The position numbers and the translations under genes were made by a program. The notes under the pieces were generated by a model. It did not search any database. It was not told the DNA's origin and saw nothing but the letters and a program-made list of their open reading frames with translations. This document shows, one piece after another, positions 7,744 through 15,547 of a DNA stretch of 23,246 nucleotides. The DNA is taken from the NCBI GenBank assembly GCA_902490585.1, contig CABUEI010000033.1, forward strand, positions 1 to 23,246. The letters run 5' to 3'. This DNA is from an uncultured Oscillospiraceae bacterium. GTDB lineage: Bacteria; Bacillota; Clostridia; Oscillospirales; Ruminococcaceae. Position 1 is the first letter of the stretch; each line of letters starts with the position of its first letter.

Positions 7744-8820
7744 ATGACAGAAAAACTACAGATAATGGAAAAGCGATTCGATGAAATAAACGAAAAGCTT
7801 ACTGACATAAATGTAATAAATGACCAGGAGCAGTATAAGAAGCTGATGAAAGAGCTTAAAAATCTGACTCCGATAATTGAAATGTACAGGTTGTACAAAG
7901 CTGCACAAGCCGACTTTCAGGAGGCTGAACAGATGCTGTCTGACGGGGGTCTTGACAAGGACTTCAAGGAGATAGTACAGGAGCAGTACGAGAGCAACAA
8001 ACGGCTTATGGATGCGTATACAGAGGAACTTAAAGTTCTTCTGCTTCCCAAAGACCCCGACGATGACAGAAATGTTATTATAGAAATCCGTGGCGGTGCC
8101 GGAGGGGAAGAAGCTGCACTTTTTGCCAACTCAATGTACAGAATGTATACAATGTATGCACAAACTAAGGGTTGGAAGACCGAAGTGATAAATTCAAACC
8201 CGACAGAGCTCGGCGGATATAAAGAAATCAGCTTTTCTGTCGAGGGTGAAGGTGTATATGCTAAGCTGAAATACGAAAGCGGAGTTCACCGTGTTCAGCG
8301 TGTCCCCGAAACCGAAGCTCAGGGAAGAATACAGACATCAACAATCACTGTTGCGGTACTCCCCGAAGTAGAAGAGGTTGATGTTGAGATAAATCCTGCC
8401 GATCTTGAATTCCAGACTTACCGTTCAAGCGGTGCAGGCGGTCAGCATATCAACAAGACCGAATCGGCAATCAGAATCATACACCACCCGACAGGTGTTG
8501 TAGTTGAGTGCCAGGAAGAGCGAAGCCAGTACAAGAATAAGGACAAGGCTATGAAGATGCTGTACAGCAAGCTGTATGAAGCAAAGCTGAACGAGCAGAA
8601 CAGTAAGATTGCGGCAGAGCGTAAGATACAGGTCGGTACAGGCGACCGTTCCGAGCGTATCAGGACATATAACTATCCGCAGAGCCGTGTTACTGACCAC
8701 AGAATCGGGCTTACGCTGTACAAGCTCGAACAATTTATGAACGGTGACTGCGATGAGGTGTTTGACGCACTTGCTATTGCGGACAGGTCGGCGAAGCTTG
8801 CGGCAGGCGGTAACGACTGA
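7744..8820 (+). CDS. prfA: Peptide chain release factor 1
   Basis: RF1 reads the UAA and UAG stop codons in the ribosomal A site and triggers release of the finished protein. The codon-recognition tripeptide is PET (residues 188-190, in RVPETEAQGRI), the RF1 type rather than the SPF of RF2. The catalytic GGQ loop is at 232-234 (SGAGGQHINKTESA). Length 358 is standard. GGAG lies 8 nt before the ATG. The gene ends in TGA, which RF2 reads. Normally prmC, the methylase that modifies the GGQ glutamine, follows; here it does not. Instead the last 24 codons of prfA occur again 262 bp downstream (see the repeats). Confidence 0.97.
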   Translation: MTEKLQIMEKRFDEINEKLTDINVINDQEQYKKLMKELKNLTPIIEMYRLYKAAQADFQEAEQMLSDGGLDKDFKEIVQEQYESNKRLMDAYTEELKVLLLPKDPDDDRNVIIEIRGGAGGEEAALFANSMYRMYTMYAQTKGWKTEVINSNPTELGGYKEISFSVEGEGVYAKLKYESGVHRVQRVPETEAQGRIQTSTITVAVLPEVEEVDVEINPADLEFQTYRSSGAGGQHINKTESAIRIIHHPTGVVVECQEERSQYKNKDKAMKMLYSKLYEAKLNEQNSKIAAERKIQVGTGDRSERIRTYNYPQSRVTDHRIGLTLYKLEQFMNGDCDEVFDALAIADRSAKLAAGGND

Positions 8821-8824
8821 TAAA
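8746..8824 (+). repeat. Direct repeat, copy 1: 3' end of prfA
   Basis: The last 24 codons of prfA with its stop and four further bases match 9008-9086 at 75 of 79 positions, at a constant offset of 262 bp. This copy is part of the functional gene. Confidence 0.95.
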
Positions 8825-8838
8825 CAGGCAATCCGAAA

Positions 8839-8976
8839 ATGCGGCTTCAGAATGATGTTGCCGCAGTAAAGCCGAGCGGTTTTATGACCGGTGGCGTTGG
8901 CAAGCAGGCTAAAGACGGAGCTGAGGGTAACAAAAGTTGTAGGTTAGCAAACGGTGATTATAACAAACCGATTTAA
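8839..8976 (+). CDS. Doubtful 45-codon ORF between the two prfA tails
   Basis: An ATG at 8839 opens a 45-codon frame ending in TAA at 8974-8976. The frame is in fact open from just after the prfA stop. The predicted product is polar and rich in Gly, Lys and Asn (for example MTGGVGKQAKDGAEGNK) and resembles no family I know. Only a weak AGG lies upstream. It may be a chance frame within inserted or rearranged DNA. It is listed because this 183-bp spacer (8825-9007) is otherwise unexplained. Confidence 0.15.
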   Translation: MRLQNDVAAVKPSGFMTGGVGKQAKDGAEGNKSCRLANGDYNKPI

Positions 8977-9007
8977 AAGTCGGGTCGACGAACGGCTTAT
9001 AGGTTGC

Positions 9008-9086
9008 GACTGCGATGAGGTGTTTGACGCACTTGCTATTGCGGACAGGTCGGCGAAGTTTGCGGCGGGCGGTAACGAATAATAAA
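9008..9086 (+). pseudogene. Direct repeat, copy 2: duplicated prfA C-terminal fragment
   Basis: This stretch repeats the prfA end and still reads in frame as DCDEVFDALAIADRSAK followed by FAAGGNE and a TAA stop. The coded part differs from prfA only by Leu to Phe and Asp to Glu, plus the changed stop codon. The frame is open back to 8948 but has no credible start, so it is a gene remnant. It ends 15 bp before the sua5 start codon, and the sua5 ribosome binding site follows it directly. A start called at the ATG at 9015 for sua5 would lie inside this repeat in another frame and is almost surely wrong. Confidence 0.85.
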
Positions 9087-9101
9087 GATAAGGTGACTTT
9101 T

Positions 9102-10115
9102 TTGAAAACAGAAATCAAGAAGCCGTCATACGAGGTATTGTGTGAAGCGGCGGAACTTATAAAAAAGGGCGAGGTTGTGGCAATCCCCACCGAAACGGTG
9201 TACGGGCTTGCGGCTGATGCATATAACCCGGAGGCGTGCGCAAAGATATTCAAGGCTAAGGGCAGACCGCAGGATAATCCGCTGATTATCCATATATGTG
9301 ACCTTGATATGCTGAAAAATTCGGTAAAGGAAATTCCTCCGCTGGCACTTACTCTGGCGGAGCATTTCTGGAGCGGTTCGCTGACGATGATTTTTCCGAA
9401 GAAAGATATAGTTCCCGATACGACAAGCGGCGGGCTTGATACGGTAGCTGTCAGAATGCCAGATAACGAGGATACGCTCAATCTTATAAAGATGTGTGGT
9501 TTTCCTCTTGCCGCTCCGTCCGCAAATCTCTCAGGCAGTCCAAGTCCGACAACGGCACAGCACGTCTATGCCGATATGAACGGCAGAATTCCGCTTATCA
9601 TAGATGGCGGTGAATGCCGTAACGGTGTAGAGAGCACGGTTATCTGCTTTACGGACGGCGGAACGGGTATAAAGGTACTGCGTCCCGGTGTTATAACAGC
9701 CGAGATGCTGAGCCGTTTTGCAAAGACCGAAACTGACAAGAACGTATTTGCAAAGCCCGATGAAAATGAAAAAGTAATTTCACCCGGTGTAAAGTACAAG
9801 CATTATTCACCGAAAGCCGACATAACTATTATAGAAACAAACAGCGATGAAAAGCTGGCTGAGTTTTTAAACGATAAGAATGACGGTAACACTTACGGCG
9901 TAATTTTCGGTAATGAAAAGGGTATAGAAATACCGACAATATCCTACGGTGAAAGTGCAACAGAGCAGGCACACAATCTGTTTGCAGTACTGCGTAAGAC
10001 CGATGAACTCGGTGCAAAGCGTGCTTATGTACGTTGCCCCGAGAAAACGGGCGTGGGTACTGCCGTATACAACAGACTGCTCCGTGCGGCAGCTTTCAAG
10101 ACTATAATACTGTAA
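9102..10115 (+). CDS. sua5: L-threonylcarbamoyladenylate synthase, Sua5 type
   Basis: The enzyme makes threonylcarbamoyl-AMP from threonine, bicarbonate and ATP, the first step of the t6A37 modification of ANN-decoding tRNAs. The N-terminal YrdC domain shows VAIPTETVYGLAADAYN and IFKAKGRPQDNPLIIHI. The C-terminal Sua5 domain starts after the linker SPGVKYKHYSPKA, so this is the long Sua5 form rather than the short TsaC form. Length 337 is close to the usual 340-350. The start is the TTG at 9102 with AAGGTGA about 6 nt upstream; the upstream ATG at 9015 would add 29 residues drawn from the prfA repeat. The prfA-to-sua5 neighbourhood is conserved in Firmicutes. Confidence 0.93.
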   Translation: MKTEIKKPSYEVLCEAAELIKKGEVVAIPTETVYGLAADAYNPEACAKIFKAKGRPQDNPLIIHICDLDMLKNSVKEIPPLALTLAEHFWSGSLTMIFPKKDIVPDTTSGGLDTVAVRMPDNEDTLNLIKMCGFPLAAPSANLSGSPSPTTAQHVYADMNGRIPLIIDGGECRNGVESTVICFTDGGTGIKVLRPGVITAEMLSRFAKTETDKNVFAKPDENEKVISPGVKYKHYSPKADITIIETNSDEKLAEFLNDKNDGNTYGVIFGNEKGIEIPTISYGESATEQAHNLFAVLRKTDELGAKRAYVRCPEKTGVGTAVYNRLLRAAAFKTIIL

Positions 10116-10126
10116 GCAGGTTTGAT

Positions 10127-10726
10127 ATGACTGATAAGAAGATATACGGGCTGACGGGTATGTCGGGTGCAGGAAAATCCACGGTAAGCGACAGCTTCAA
10201 AAAAGCCGGATTTTTCGTAATCGACTGTGATAAGGTTGCCCGTGAGGTTGTGAGAAAAGGCGAGCCGTGCCTTGATAAACTGCACAGACTTTTCGGCAAC
10301 AGCGTTATAACTCAGGACGGCGAACTTGACCGCAGGACAATGGGCAATATCGTGTTCACGGACGCTGAGAAGCTGAAACTGCTCAATAATACAATATATC
10401 CGTACATAACCTATAAGGTTATTACGATGTGCGAAAATGCCGACGGCAGATTTATACTGCTTGATGCACCGACGCTATTTGAAAGCGGTATAGACTTTAT
10501 CTGTGACGGAATAGTAAGCGTCACCTGTGATAAGGAAAAATCGGTTGAGCGTATAATGCTCCGTGACAATATAACAAGAGAAAACGCTGAAAACAGACTA
10601 GGTTCACAGCATGATGCCGATTACTACAAAAGTAAGAGCGAATTCTGCATAGAAAACAACGGTGATCTTGATACACTGAGAGCAAATGCGGAAGATACAG
10701 CGAGAAAGATAATCAATGGCAACTAA
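10127..10726 (+). CDS. coaE: Dephospho-CoA kinase
   Basis: CoaE phosphorylates the ribose 3' hydroxyl of dephospho-CoA with ATP, the last step of coenzyme A synthesis. The P-loop GLTGMSGAGKST (residues 8-19) opens the protein, followed by the conserved DCDKVAREVV and the LLDAPTLFESG motif, here with Ala-Pro where many have VP. The length, 199 residues, is normal. I start at the ATG at 10127, which gives the family N-terminus; the open frame to 10034 only overlaps sua5. The ribosome binding site is weak (GCAGG, 6 nt away), and only 11 bp separate it from the sua5 stop, which suggests translational coupling. Confidence 0.94.
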   Translation: MTDKKIYGLTGMSGAGKSTVSDSFKKAGFFVIDCDKVAREVVRKGEPCLDKLHRLFGNSVITQDGELDRRTMGNIVFTDAEKLKLLNNTIYPYITYKVITMCENADGRFILLDAPTLFESGIDFICDGIVSVTCDKEKSVERIMLRDNITRENAENRLGSQHDADYYKSKSEFCIENNGDLDTLRANAEDTARKIINGN

Positions 10727-11312
10727 GAGAAAAAGAAAGAATACGGGCGGTAAGGCACTTATAATAACATTTGTCTGTCTTATCGCAGTAACAGTAGCAG
10801 TATTTGGGGTGTTCTTCGGCGTGGATAAATATGAACGTTCCACCCACCCGATGTTATACAGCGACTATGTGAACAGGTATTCTTCACAGTATAATCTGGA
10901 TAAATATGTGGTATATTCATTTATATCGGTCGAAAGCGGATTCAACGAAAATTCCGAGTCGTACCTCGGTGCAAGGGGTCTTATGCAGATAATGCCCGAA
11001 ACGTTTGAATGGATAAGGTACAAGCTTGATGAGGAAAACGACCATGAAATGACTTTCGACAGAATGTACAATGCAGAGGATAATATCCGTTACGGCTGTT
11101 TTCTGCTGGGATATCTGACAGATACGTTCGGAGAGCTGAATGAAGTAGCCGCCGCATATCACGCAGGCTCGGGAAGCGTTTCATCGTGGCTGGAGGACAG
11201 CAGGTACACCAAAAACGGTGTGCTGAGCGACATACCCAATCCCGACACGGCACACTATGTCGATAAGATAACAAATGCCTACGATACTTATTGCAGGCTT
11301 TATAAAAAATAA
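10716..11312 (+). CDS. Membrane-anchored lytic transglycosylase (SLT domain)
   Basis: This is a cell-wall enzyme expected to cleave the MurNAc-GlcNAc bond of peptidoglycan to the 1,6-anhydro product. A basic start (ATKRKRKNTGGK) and one membrane span (about residues 14-35) anchor it outside. The goose-lysozyme-like SLT domain follows, with catalytic Glu73 in FISVESGFNENS and the hallmark ARGLMQIMPETFEW, then the AYHAGSGSVSSWL motif. At 198 residues it is the short single-domain form. Its ATG overlaps the end of coaE by 11 bp with no strong ribosome binding site, so it is probably translationally coupled. This coaE neighbour is frequent in Clostridia, as far as I recall. Confidence 0.9.
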   Translation: MATKRKRKNTGGKALIITFVCLIAVTVAVFGVFFGVDKYERSTHPMLYSDYVNRYSSQYNLDKYVVYSFISVESGFNENSESYLGARGLMQIMPETFEWIRYKLDEENDHEMTFDRMYNAEDNIRYGCFLLGYLTDTFGELNEVAAAYHAGSGSVSSWLEDSRYTKNGVLSDIPNPDTAHYVDKITNAYDTYCRLYKK

Positions 11313-11328
11313 AGGAAGGCAAAGAAAA

Positions 11329-12738
11329 ATGGCTGAAAAGAAATCACAGGCTGAACAGCTCAAAGAAAAGCTGTTCTATGTAAAGAAACACGCAACACTC
11401 GTTATGAGTGAACAGGAAGAGAAGAAAGCGGATAAATACTGCGAGGGCTACAAGAAGTTCCTTGACGCAGGCAAGACAGAGCGTGAGGCTGCCGCTACCG
11501 CTGTAGCTATGGCTGAAAAGGCAGGCTTTGTACCTTTCGACAAGAAAGCACAGTACAAGGCAGGAGATAAGGTATATGTCCTCAACAGAGAAAAGGCTGT
11601 TATCTTAGCTGTTATAGGTAAGAGTGATATCTCAAACGGCGTCAATCTCACTGCGGCGCATATCGACTCACCCAGACTTGATTTAAAGCAGAATCCGCTT
11701 TATGAAAGCGACGAACTCGGATACTTCAAGACACACTATTACGGCGGCATTAAGAAATATCAGTGGCCGACTGTTCCCATGTCGCTCCACGGCGTTATAG
11801 TAAAGTCGGACGGCAGTAAGGTAACAGTCAGAATAGGCGAGGACGAGGGCGATCCTGTATTTGTTGTGACCGATCTTTTACCTCACCTTGCCGAAGAACA
11901 GTACAAGCGTCCTGCAACAAAGCTTATAAAGGGCGAGGAGCTTAACATTCTTGTAGGCTCAAGACCTTTCAGAGATGACAAGATAAGCGAAAAGGTAAAG
12001 CTCAATCTTCTGAACATTCTCTTTGAGAAGTATGGCATTGTAGAGAAGGACTTCCTCTGTGCAGAACTTGAATGTGTACCTGCTTTCAAGGCAAAGGATG
12101 TCGGCTTTGACAGAAGTCTTGTAGGAGCTTACGGACAGGACGACAGAGTTTGCGCATATACTGCGTTCACGGCTATCATTGATATGAAAGCTGTTCCCGA
12201 AAAGACCGCCGTTTGCGTTCTTACCGATAAGGAAGAAACGGGCAGTGACGGTAATACAGGTTTACGCTCGGCATATCTGAAATTCTTCCTTTACGATTTA
12301 GCCGAGAATATGGGCAGTGACGGAAGAACAGTTATTTCAGCCACACGTTGCCTTTCAGCCGATGTAAATGCGGCTTATGACCCCACATTCCCCGAGGGTT
12401 ACGAGCGTAACAACTGCTCATTCGTAAACAAGGGCATTGTTGTTACAAAGTACACAGGCGCAAGAGGAAAGTCAGGTACAAGCGACGCCAGTGCAGAGTA
12501 TGTCGGACTTATTCATAATATGCTCGACAAGAACGATGTTGTATGGCAGACGGGCGAACTCGGAAAGGTAGATTTCGGCGGCGGCGGAACTGTTGCGGCT
12601 TATATAGCTAACCTCAATATTGATACAATTGATGTTGGCGTTCCCGTGCTTTCAATGCACGCACCGTATGAGCTTACAGCAAAGAACGATGTCTATATGG
12701 CATACAAGGCATTTACGGCTTTCTATAAGATGAAGTAA
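11329..12738 (+). CDS. M18 family aminopeptidase
   Basis: This cytosolic zinc aminopeptidase of the M18 family (LAP4/ApeA type) removes N-terminal residues, often acidic ones, from peptides. The metal-binding motifs are in order: AAHIDSPRLD (His111), GQDDR, DKEETGSDG, SADVNAAYDP and the C-terminal SMHAPYELTAK. The conserved HYYGGIKKYQW segment is also present. Length 469 fits the family. The start is the ATG at 11329, with AAAGGAAGG about 9 nt upstream; an open frame back to 11275 overlaps the transglycosylase gene. It is the last gene before the hairpin at 12750. Confidence 0.93.
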   Translation: MAEKKSQAEQLKEKLFYVKKHATLVMSEQEEKKADKYCEGYKKFLDAGKTEREAAATAVAMAEKAGFVPFDKKAQYKAGDKVYVLNREKAVILAVIGKSDISNGVNLTAAHIDSPRLDLKQNPLYESDELGYFKTHYYGGIKKYQWPTVPMSLHGVIVKSDGSKVTVRIGEDEGDPVFVVTDLLPHLAEEQYKRPATKLIKGEELNILVGSRPFRDDKISEKVKLNLLNILFEKYGIVEKDFLCAELECVPAFKAKDVGFDRSLVGAYGQDDRVCAYTAFTAIIDMKAVPEKTAVCVLTDKEETGSDGNTGLRSAYLKFFLYDLAENMGSDGRTVISATRCLSADVNAAYDPTFPEGYERNNCSFVNKGIVVTKYTGARGKSGTSDASAEYVGLIHNMLDKNDVVWQTGELGKVDFGGGGTVAAYIANLNIDTIDVGVPVLSMHAPYELTAKNDVYMAYKAFTAFYKMK

Positions 12739-12749
12739 TTCAATATCAT

Positions 12750-12797
12750 AAAATCAGCCCGCTCAGAATATAGTATTATATTTGAACGGGTGATTTT
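12750..12797 (+). terminator. Terminator-like hairpin that contains the yunB ribosome binding site
   Basis: AAAATCA plus CCCG plus TCA (12750-12765) pair with TGA, CGGG and TGATTTT (12783-12797), giving about 14 bp with one bulge and one mismatch. The four T at the end are also the last bases before the yunB ATG. It can act as terminator of the upstream run and, when transcribed through, hides GGGTGA, the only candidate ribosome binding site of yunB. A -10-like TATTAT lies in its loop (12774-12779), so an mRNA starting there would lack the left arm. Confidence 0.55.
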
Positions 12798-13493
12798 ATG
12801 AAGATAGATTTGTCTAAACTAAGGCGCAGGCTCGGACTGAAACTTATCGGTACTGCCGTGATACTCCTCGGATTTGCGGGGATATTACAGCTTATGATAA
12901 GACCTAATATAGTGAACGTCTGTGAGTACAATTCAAAAGCAGTCACGATAAGTCTTATTGACGACGCTATAAACGAAAGACTTGTTGAACTGGGTGATGA
13001 TGCAAATTACGGTAATCTTGTGAAGCTGAGTTATACCTCGGACGGCAAGGTTGCATCAATCGAGAGCAACACAAAGCTTATTAACCGCATAAAAAACGAT
13101 ATGCTGACTGAGATAAACGACAGGCTGATGAAAGGTGAAACGGAGAATGTTGACCTTACTGTCGGAACGCTCAGCGGTATACCGCTTTTTCACGGCTCAG
13201 GTCCGACAGTAAGAATGGAAGTTGAGCCGAAAGGTTATGCCGACGCAGTGTTTATAAGCGAGTTTACTGACGCAGGACTTAACCAGACACTACACAGAAT
13301 GATAATGCGTACAACCGTCAGCGTTACCGCATTTATACCTATGTACTCGGTGGAAACTAAAGTCAGCGGTGATTTTCTTATTGCCGAAACGGTCATTGTC
13401 GGAAATGTGCCGGAGAGCTTCACTCATGTGGTATCCGAAGATAAAGACATTGTCGATGCAATAAATGACTTTGAGGCAGAGCCGTATGAATAA
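12798..13493 (+). CDS. yunB: Sporulation protein YunB
   Basis: The protein matches the YunB family, known in Bacillus as a sporulation protein of the sigma-E mother-cell regulon needed for full spore formation; its biochemical role is unknown. There is an N-terminal membrane span (about residues 14-34), then an extracytoplasmic domain with the family stretches AINERLVEL, KLINRIKNDM, GTLSGIPLFHGSGPTV and the late QTLHRMIMRTTVSVTAFIP. Length 231 is close to the usual 230-250. The presence of this gene indicates a spore-forming lineage. It sits 21 bp ahead of ligA, so the two probably share a transcript. The ATG overlaps the hairpin described just upstream. Confidence 0.85.
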   Translation: MKIDLSKLRRRLGLKLIGTAVILLGFAGILQLMIRPNIVNVCEYNSKAVTISLIDDAINERLVELGDDANYGNLVKLSYTSDGKVASIESNTKLINRIKNDMLTEINDRLMKGETENVDLTVGTLSGIPLFHGSGPTVRMEVEPKGYADAVFISEFTDAGLNQTLHRMIMRTTVSVTAFIPMYSVETKVSGDFLIAETVIVGNVPESFTHVVSEDKDIVDAINDFEAEPYE

Positions 13494-13514
13494 CCGAAAA
13501 CGGAAGGAATTACA

Positions 13515-15497
13515 ATGGATAAAGAGCAGATCAAAAGCGAATATGAACAGCTTTGCAGAGAAGCTGAACGGCACAATTTCAATTATTATGTTCTCGATAA
13601 TCCTACTATAGAGGACGATGAATATGACAAGCTGATGAGAAGAATCAAGGAGATCGAGGCGGAAAATCCCGAGCTTGTTTCGGAAAAATCTCCTACTCAG
13701 CACGTCGGCGGTTATGCTATAAACACATTTGAGAAAGTAACTCATGAAGTACAGATGGGCAGTTTGCAGGACGTATTCTCAAAGGGTGAACTGTATGAAT
13801 TTGATGAGCGTGTAAAAAGTGCTGTCGGAAAGGCTGTATACTGCGTTGAGCCTAAAATAGACGGTTTGTCTGTATCGCTTGAATACAGGGACGGCGTATT
13901 TGTAAGAGGTTCTACCCGTGGTGACGGTTTTGTCGGAGAAGATATAACCAAAAACCTCAAAACGATAAAGTCGATACCTATGGAACTTTCAGAGAAACTT
14001 CCCTTTATAGAGGTCAGGGGAGAAGTTTATATGCCGAAAGCAAGCTTTGAAAAGTTGGTAAAGACACAGCTTGAAAATGATGAACAGCCGGCTAAAAATC
14101 CCCGTAATGCCGCCGCAGGTTCACTGCGGCAGAAAGACAGCAGAGTAACTGCGTCAAGAGGTCTTGATATATTTGTATTCAATCTTCAGCGTATTGAGGG
14201 CAAGGAGCTTACAAGTCACAGCGAGAGCCTTGATTATATGAAATTGCTCGGATTCAATGTGATAGACGGCTACAAGACATTTGACAATATTGATAACGCT
14301 GTAAATCGCATTATGGAGATAGGCGAAAACAGACAGACGTATTCTTATGATATTGACGGTGCGGTAATCAAGGTAAATGACTTTGAACTCAGAAACGAAC
14401 TCGGCAGTACAGCAAAGGTGCCTAAGTGGGCTGTAGCGTTCAAATATCCGCCTGAGGAAAAGGAAACTAAACTGCTTGATATAGAGATCAATGTCGGTAG
14501 AACGGGAGCGCTCACACCTGTTGCGGTGTTTGAACCTGTCTGGCTTGCAGGCACGACCGTATCAAGAGCGGTACTTCATAACCAGGACTATATCGACAGC
14601 AAGGATATAAGAATTGGCGATATTATCGCTGTACGCAAAGCAGGAGATATTATCCCCGAGGTTGTACGCAGTGTAAGTCACGCAGAAAACAGCGAGCCGT
14701 TTGTAATACCGCATATCTGTCCCGTTTGTCACGGTAAGGCTGAGAGGGAAGAGGACGAGGCGGTTATCCGCTGTGTCAATATAGATTGCCCTGCACAGCT
14801 TCTTAAAAATATCGAGCATTTTGCGTCAAGGGCGGCTATGAACATTGACGGACTTGGCGAGGCGGTAGTAAAACAGCTTGTAGAAAACAAACTTATAAGT
14901 ACAGTTGCGGATCTGTACGCTCTCACACAGCAGGACCTTGAAATGTTACCCGGTTTTGCTAAGGTTTCTGCGGCAAAGTTGCTTGCAAGTATTGAGGGTT
15001 CAAAGGCAAACTCACCCGACAGACTTTTGTTTGCACTCGGAATAAAGGGCATAGGTCAGAAAAATGCACAGCTTCTGATGAAGCACTTCGGCAGTATCGA
15101 AAAACTGTCGGAAACTTCGGCTGAGGAAATTTCAGCTGTAGAGAATTTCGGTGATATTCTGGCAAGTAACATATATACAGCACTTCACGAGCCTCACATG
15201 ATTGAGCTTATTGAAAGGCTGAAAGGCTACGGTGTGAACACAGTGTATGAGTCAGACGTTAAGAGCGATAAGCTGGCAGGGCTGACATTTGTTATCACGG
15301 GAACTCTACCCGATATGACACGAGATGAAGCAAAGGCACTCATAGAGCAGAACGGCGGCAAGTGCAGCGGCTCTGTATCAAAGAAAACAAGCTATGTTCT
15401 TGCGGGTGAAGAGGCCGGAAGCAAGCTGACAAAAGCTCAGCAACTGGGTGTTGCGGTTATCAGTCAGCAACAGCTTATTGAAATGATAGGCGAATAA
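13515..15497 (+). CDS. ligA: NAD-dependent DNA ligase LigA
   Basis: LigA seals nicks in DNA during replication and repair, using NAD+ as adenyl donor. The N-terminal Ia domain (NFNYYVLDNPTIEDDEYDKLM) binds NMN. The adenylation domain has the KxDG lysine, Lys114 in VEPKIDGLSV, followed by the OB fold. A four-Cys zinc finger starts at Cys402 (CPVCHG, then RCVNIDCPAQ). Helix-hairpin-helix repeats follow (GLGEAVVKQL, LPGFAKVSA, GIKGIGQKNAQ), and a C-terminal BRCT domain begins at about residue 585 (LAGLTFVITGTLPDMTRDEA). At 660 residues it is complete. AAGGA lies 6 nt upstream of the ATG. The usual partner pcrA is not adjacent. Confidence 0.97.
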   Translation: MDKEQIKSEYEQLCREAERHNFNYYVLDNPTIEDDEYDKLMRRIKEIEAENPELVSEKSPTQHVGGYAINTFEKVTHEVQMGSLQDVFSKGELYEFDERVKSAVGKAVYCVEPKIDGLSVSLEYRDGVFVRGSTRGDGFVGEDITKNLKTIKSIPMELSEKLPFIEVRGEVYMPKASFEKLVKTQLENDEQPAKNPRNAAAGSLRQKDSRVTASRGLDIFVFNLQRIEGKELTSHSESLDYMKLLGFNVIDGYKTFDNIDNAVNRIMEIGENRQTYSYDIDGAVIKVNDFELRNELGSTAKVPKWAVAFKYPPEEKETKLLDIEINVGRTGALTPVAVFEPVWLAGTTVSRAVLHNQDYIDSKDIRIGDIIAVRKAGDIIPEVVRSVSHAENSEPFVIPHICPVCHGKAEREEDEAVIRCVNIDCPAQLLKNIEHFASRAAMNIDGLGEAVVKQLVENKLISTVADLYALTQQDLEMLPGFAKVSAAKLLASIEGSKANSPDRLLFALGIKGIGQKNAQLLMKHFGSIEKLSETSAEEISAVENFGDILASNIYTALHEPHMIELIERLKGYGVNTVYESDVKSDKLAGLTFVITGTLPDMTRDEAKALIEQNGGKCSGSVSKKTSYVLAGEEAGSKLTKAQQLGVAVISQQQLIEMIGE

Positions 15498-15511
15498 TTT
15501 GTAAAAAACTA

Positions 15512-15540
15512 TTGACAAATGAGATTTTGTAAGATATAAT
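15512..15540 (+). promoter_or_regulatory. Consensus sigma-A promoter of the leuA T-box transcript
   Basis: TTGACA (15512-15517) and TATAAT (15535-15540) both match the consensus perfectly, with the ideal 17-nt spacer. It lies just after ligA and just before the T-box leader. Such a strong promoter is typical where control is by attenuation. Confidence 0.93.
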
Positions 15541-15547
15541 ATACTTG

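Noticed and set aside
9015..9101. Extension of sua5 to the ATG at 9015
   Set aside because: The added 29 codons are an out-of-frame reading of the duplicated prfA tail, while the TTG at 9102 has AAGGTGA in place and gives the family N-terminus.
10034..10126. Extension of coaE to 10034
   Set aside because: It overlaps the sua5 gene in another frame, and the P-loop start at 10127 is the normal one for CoaE.
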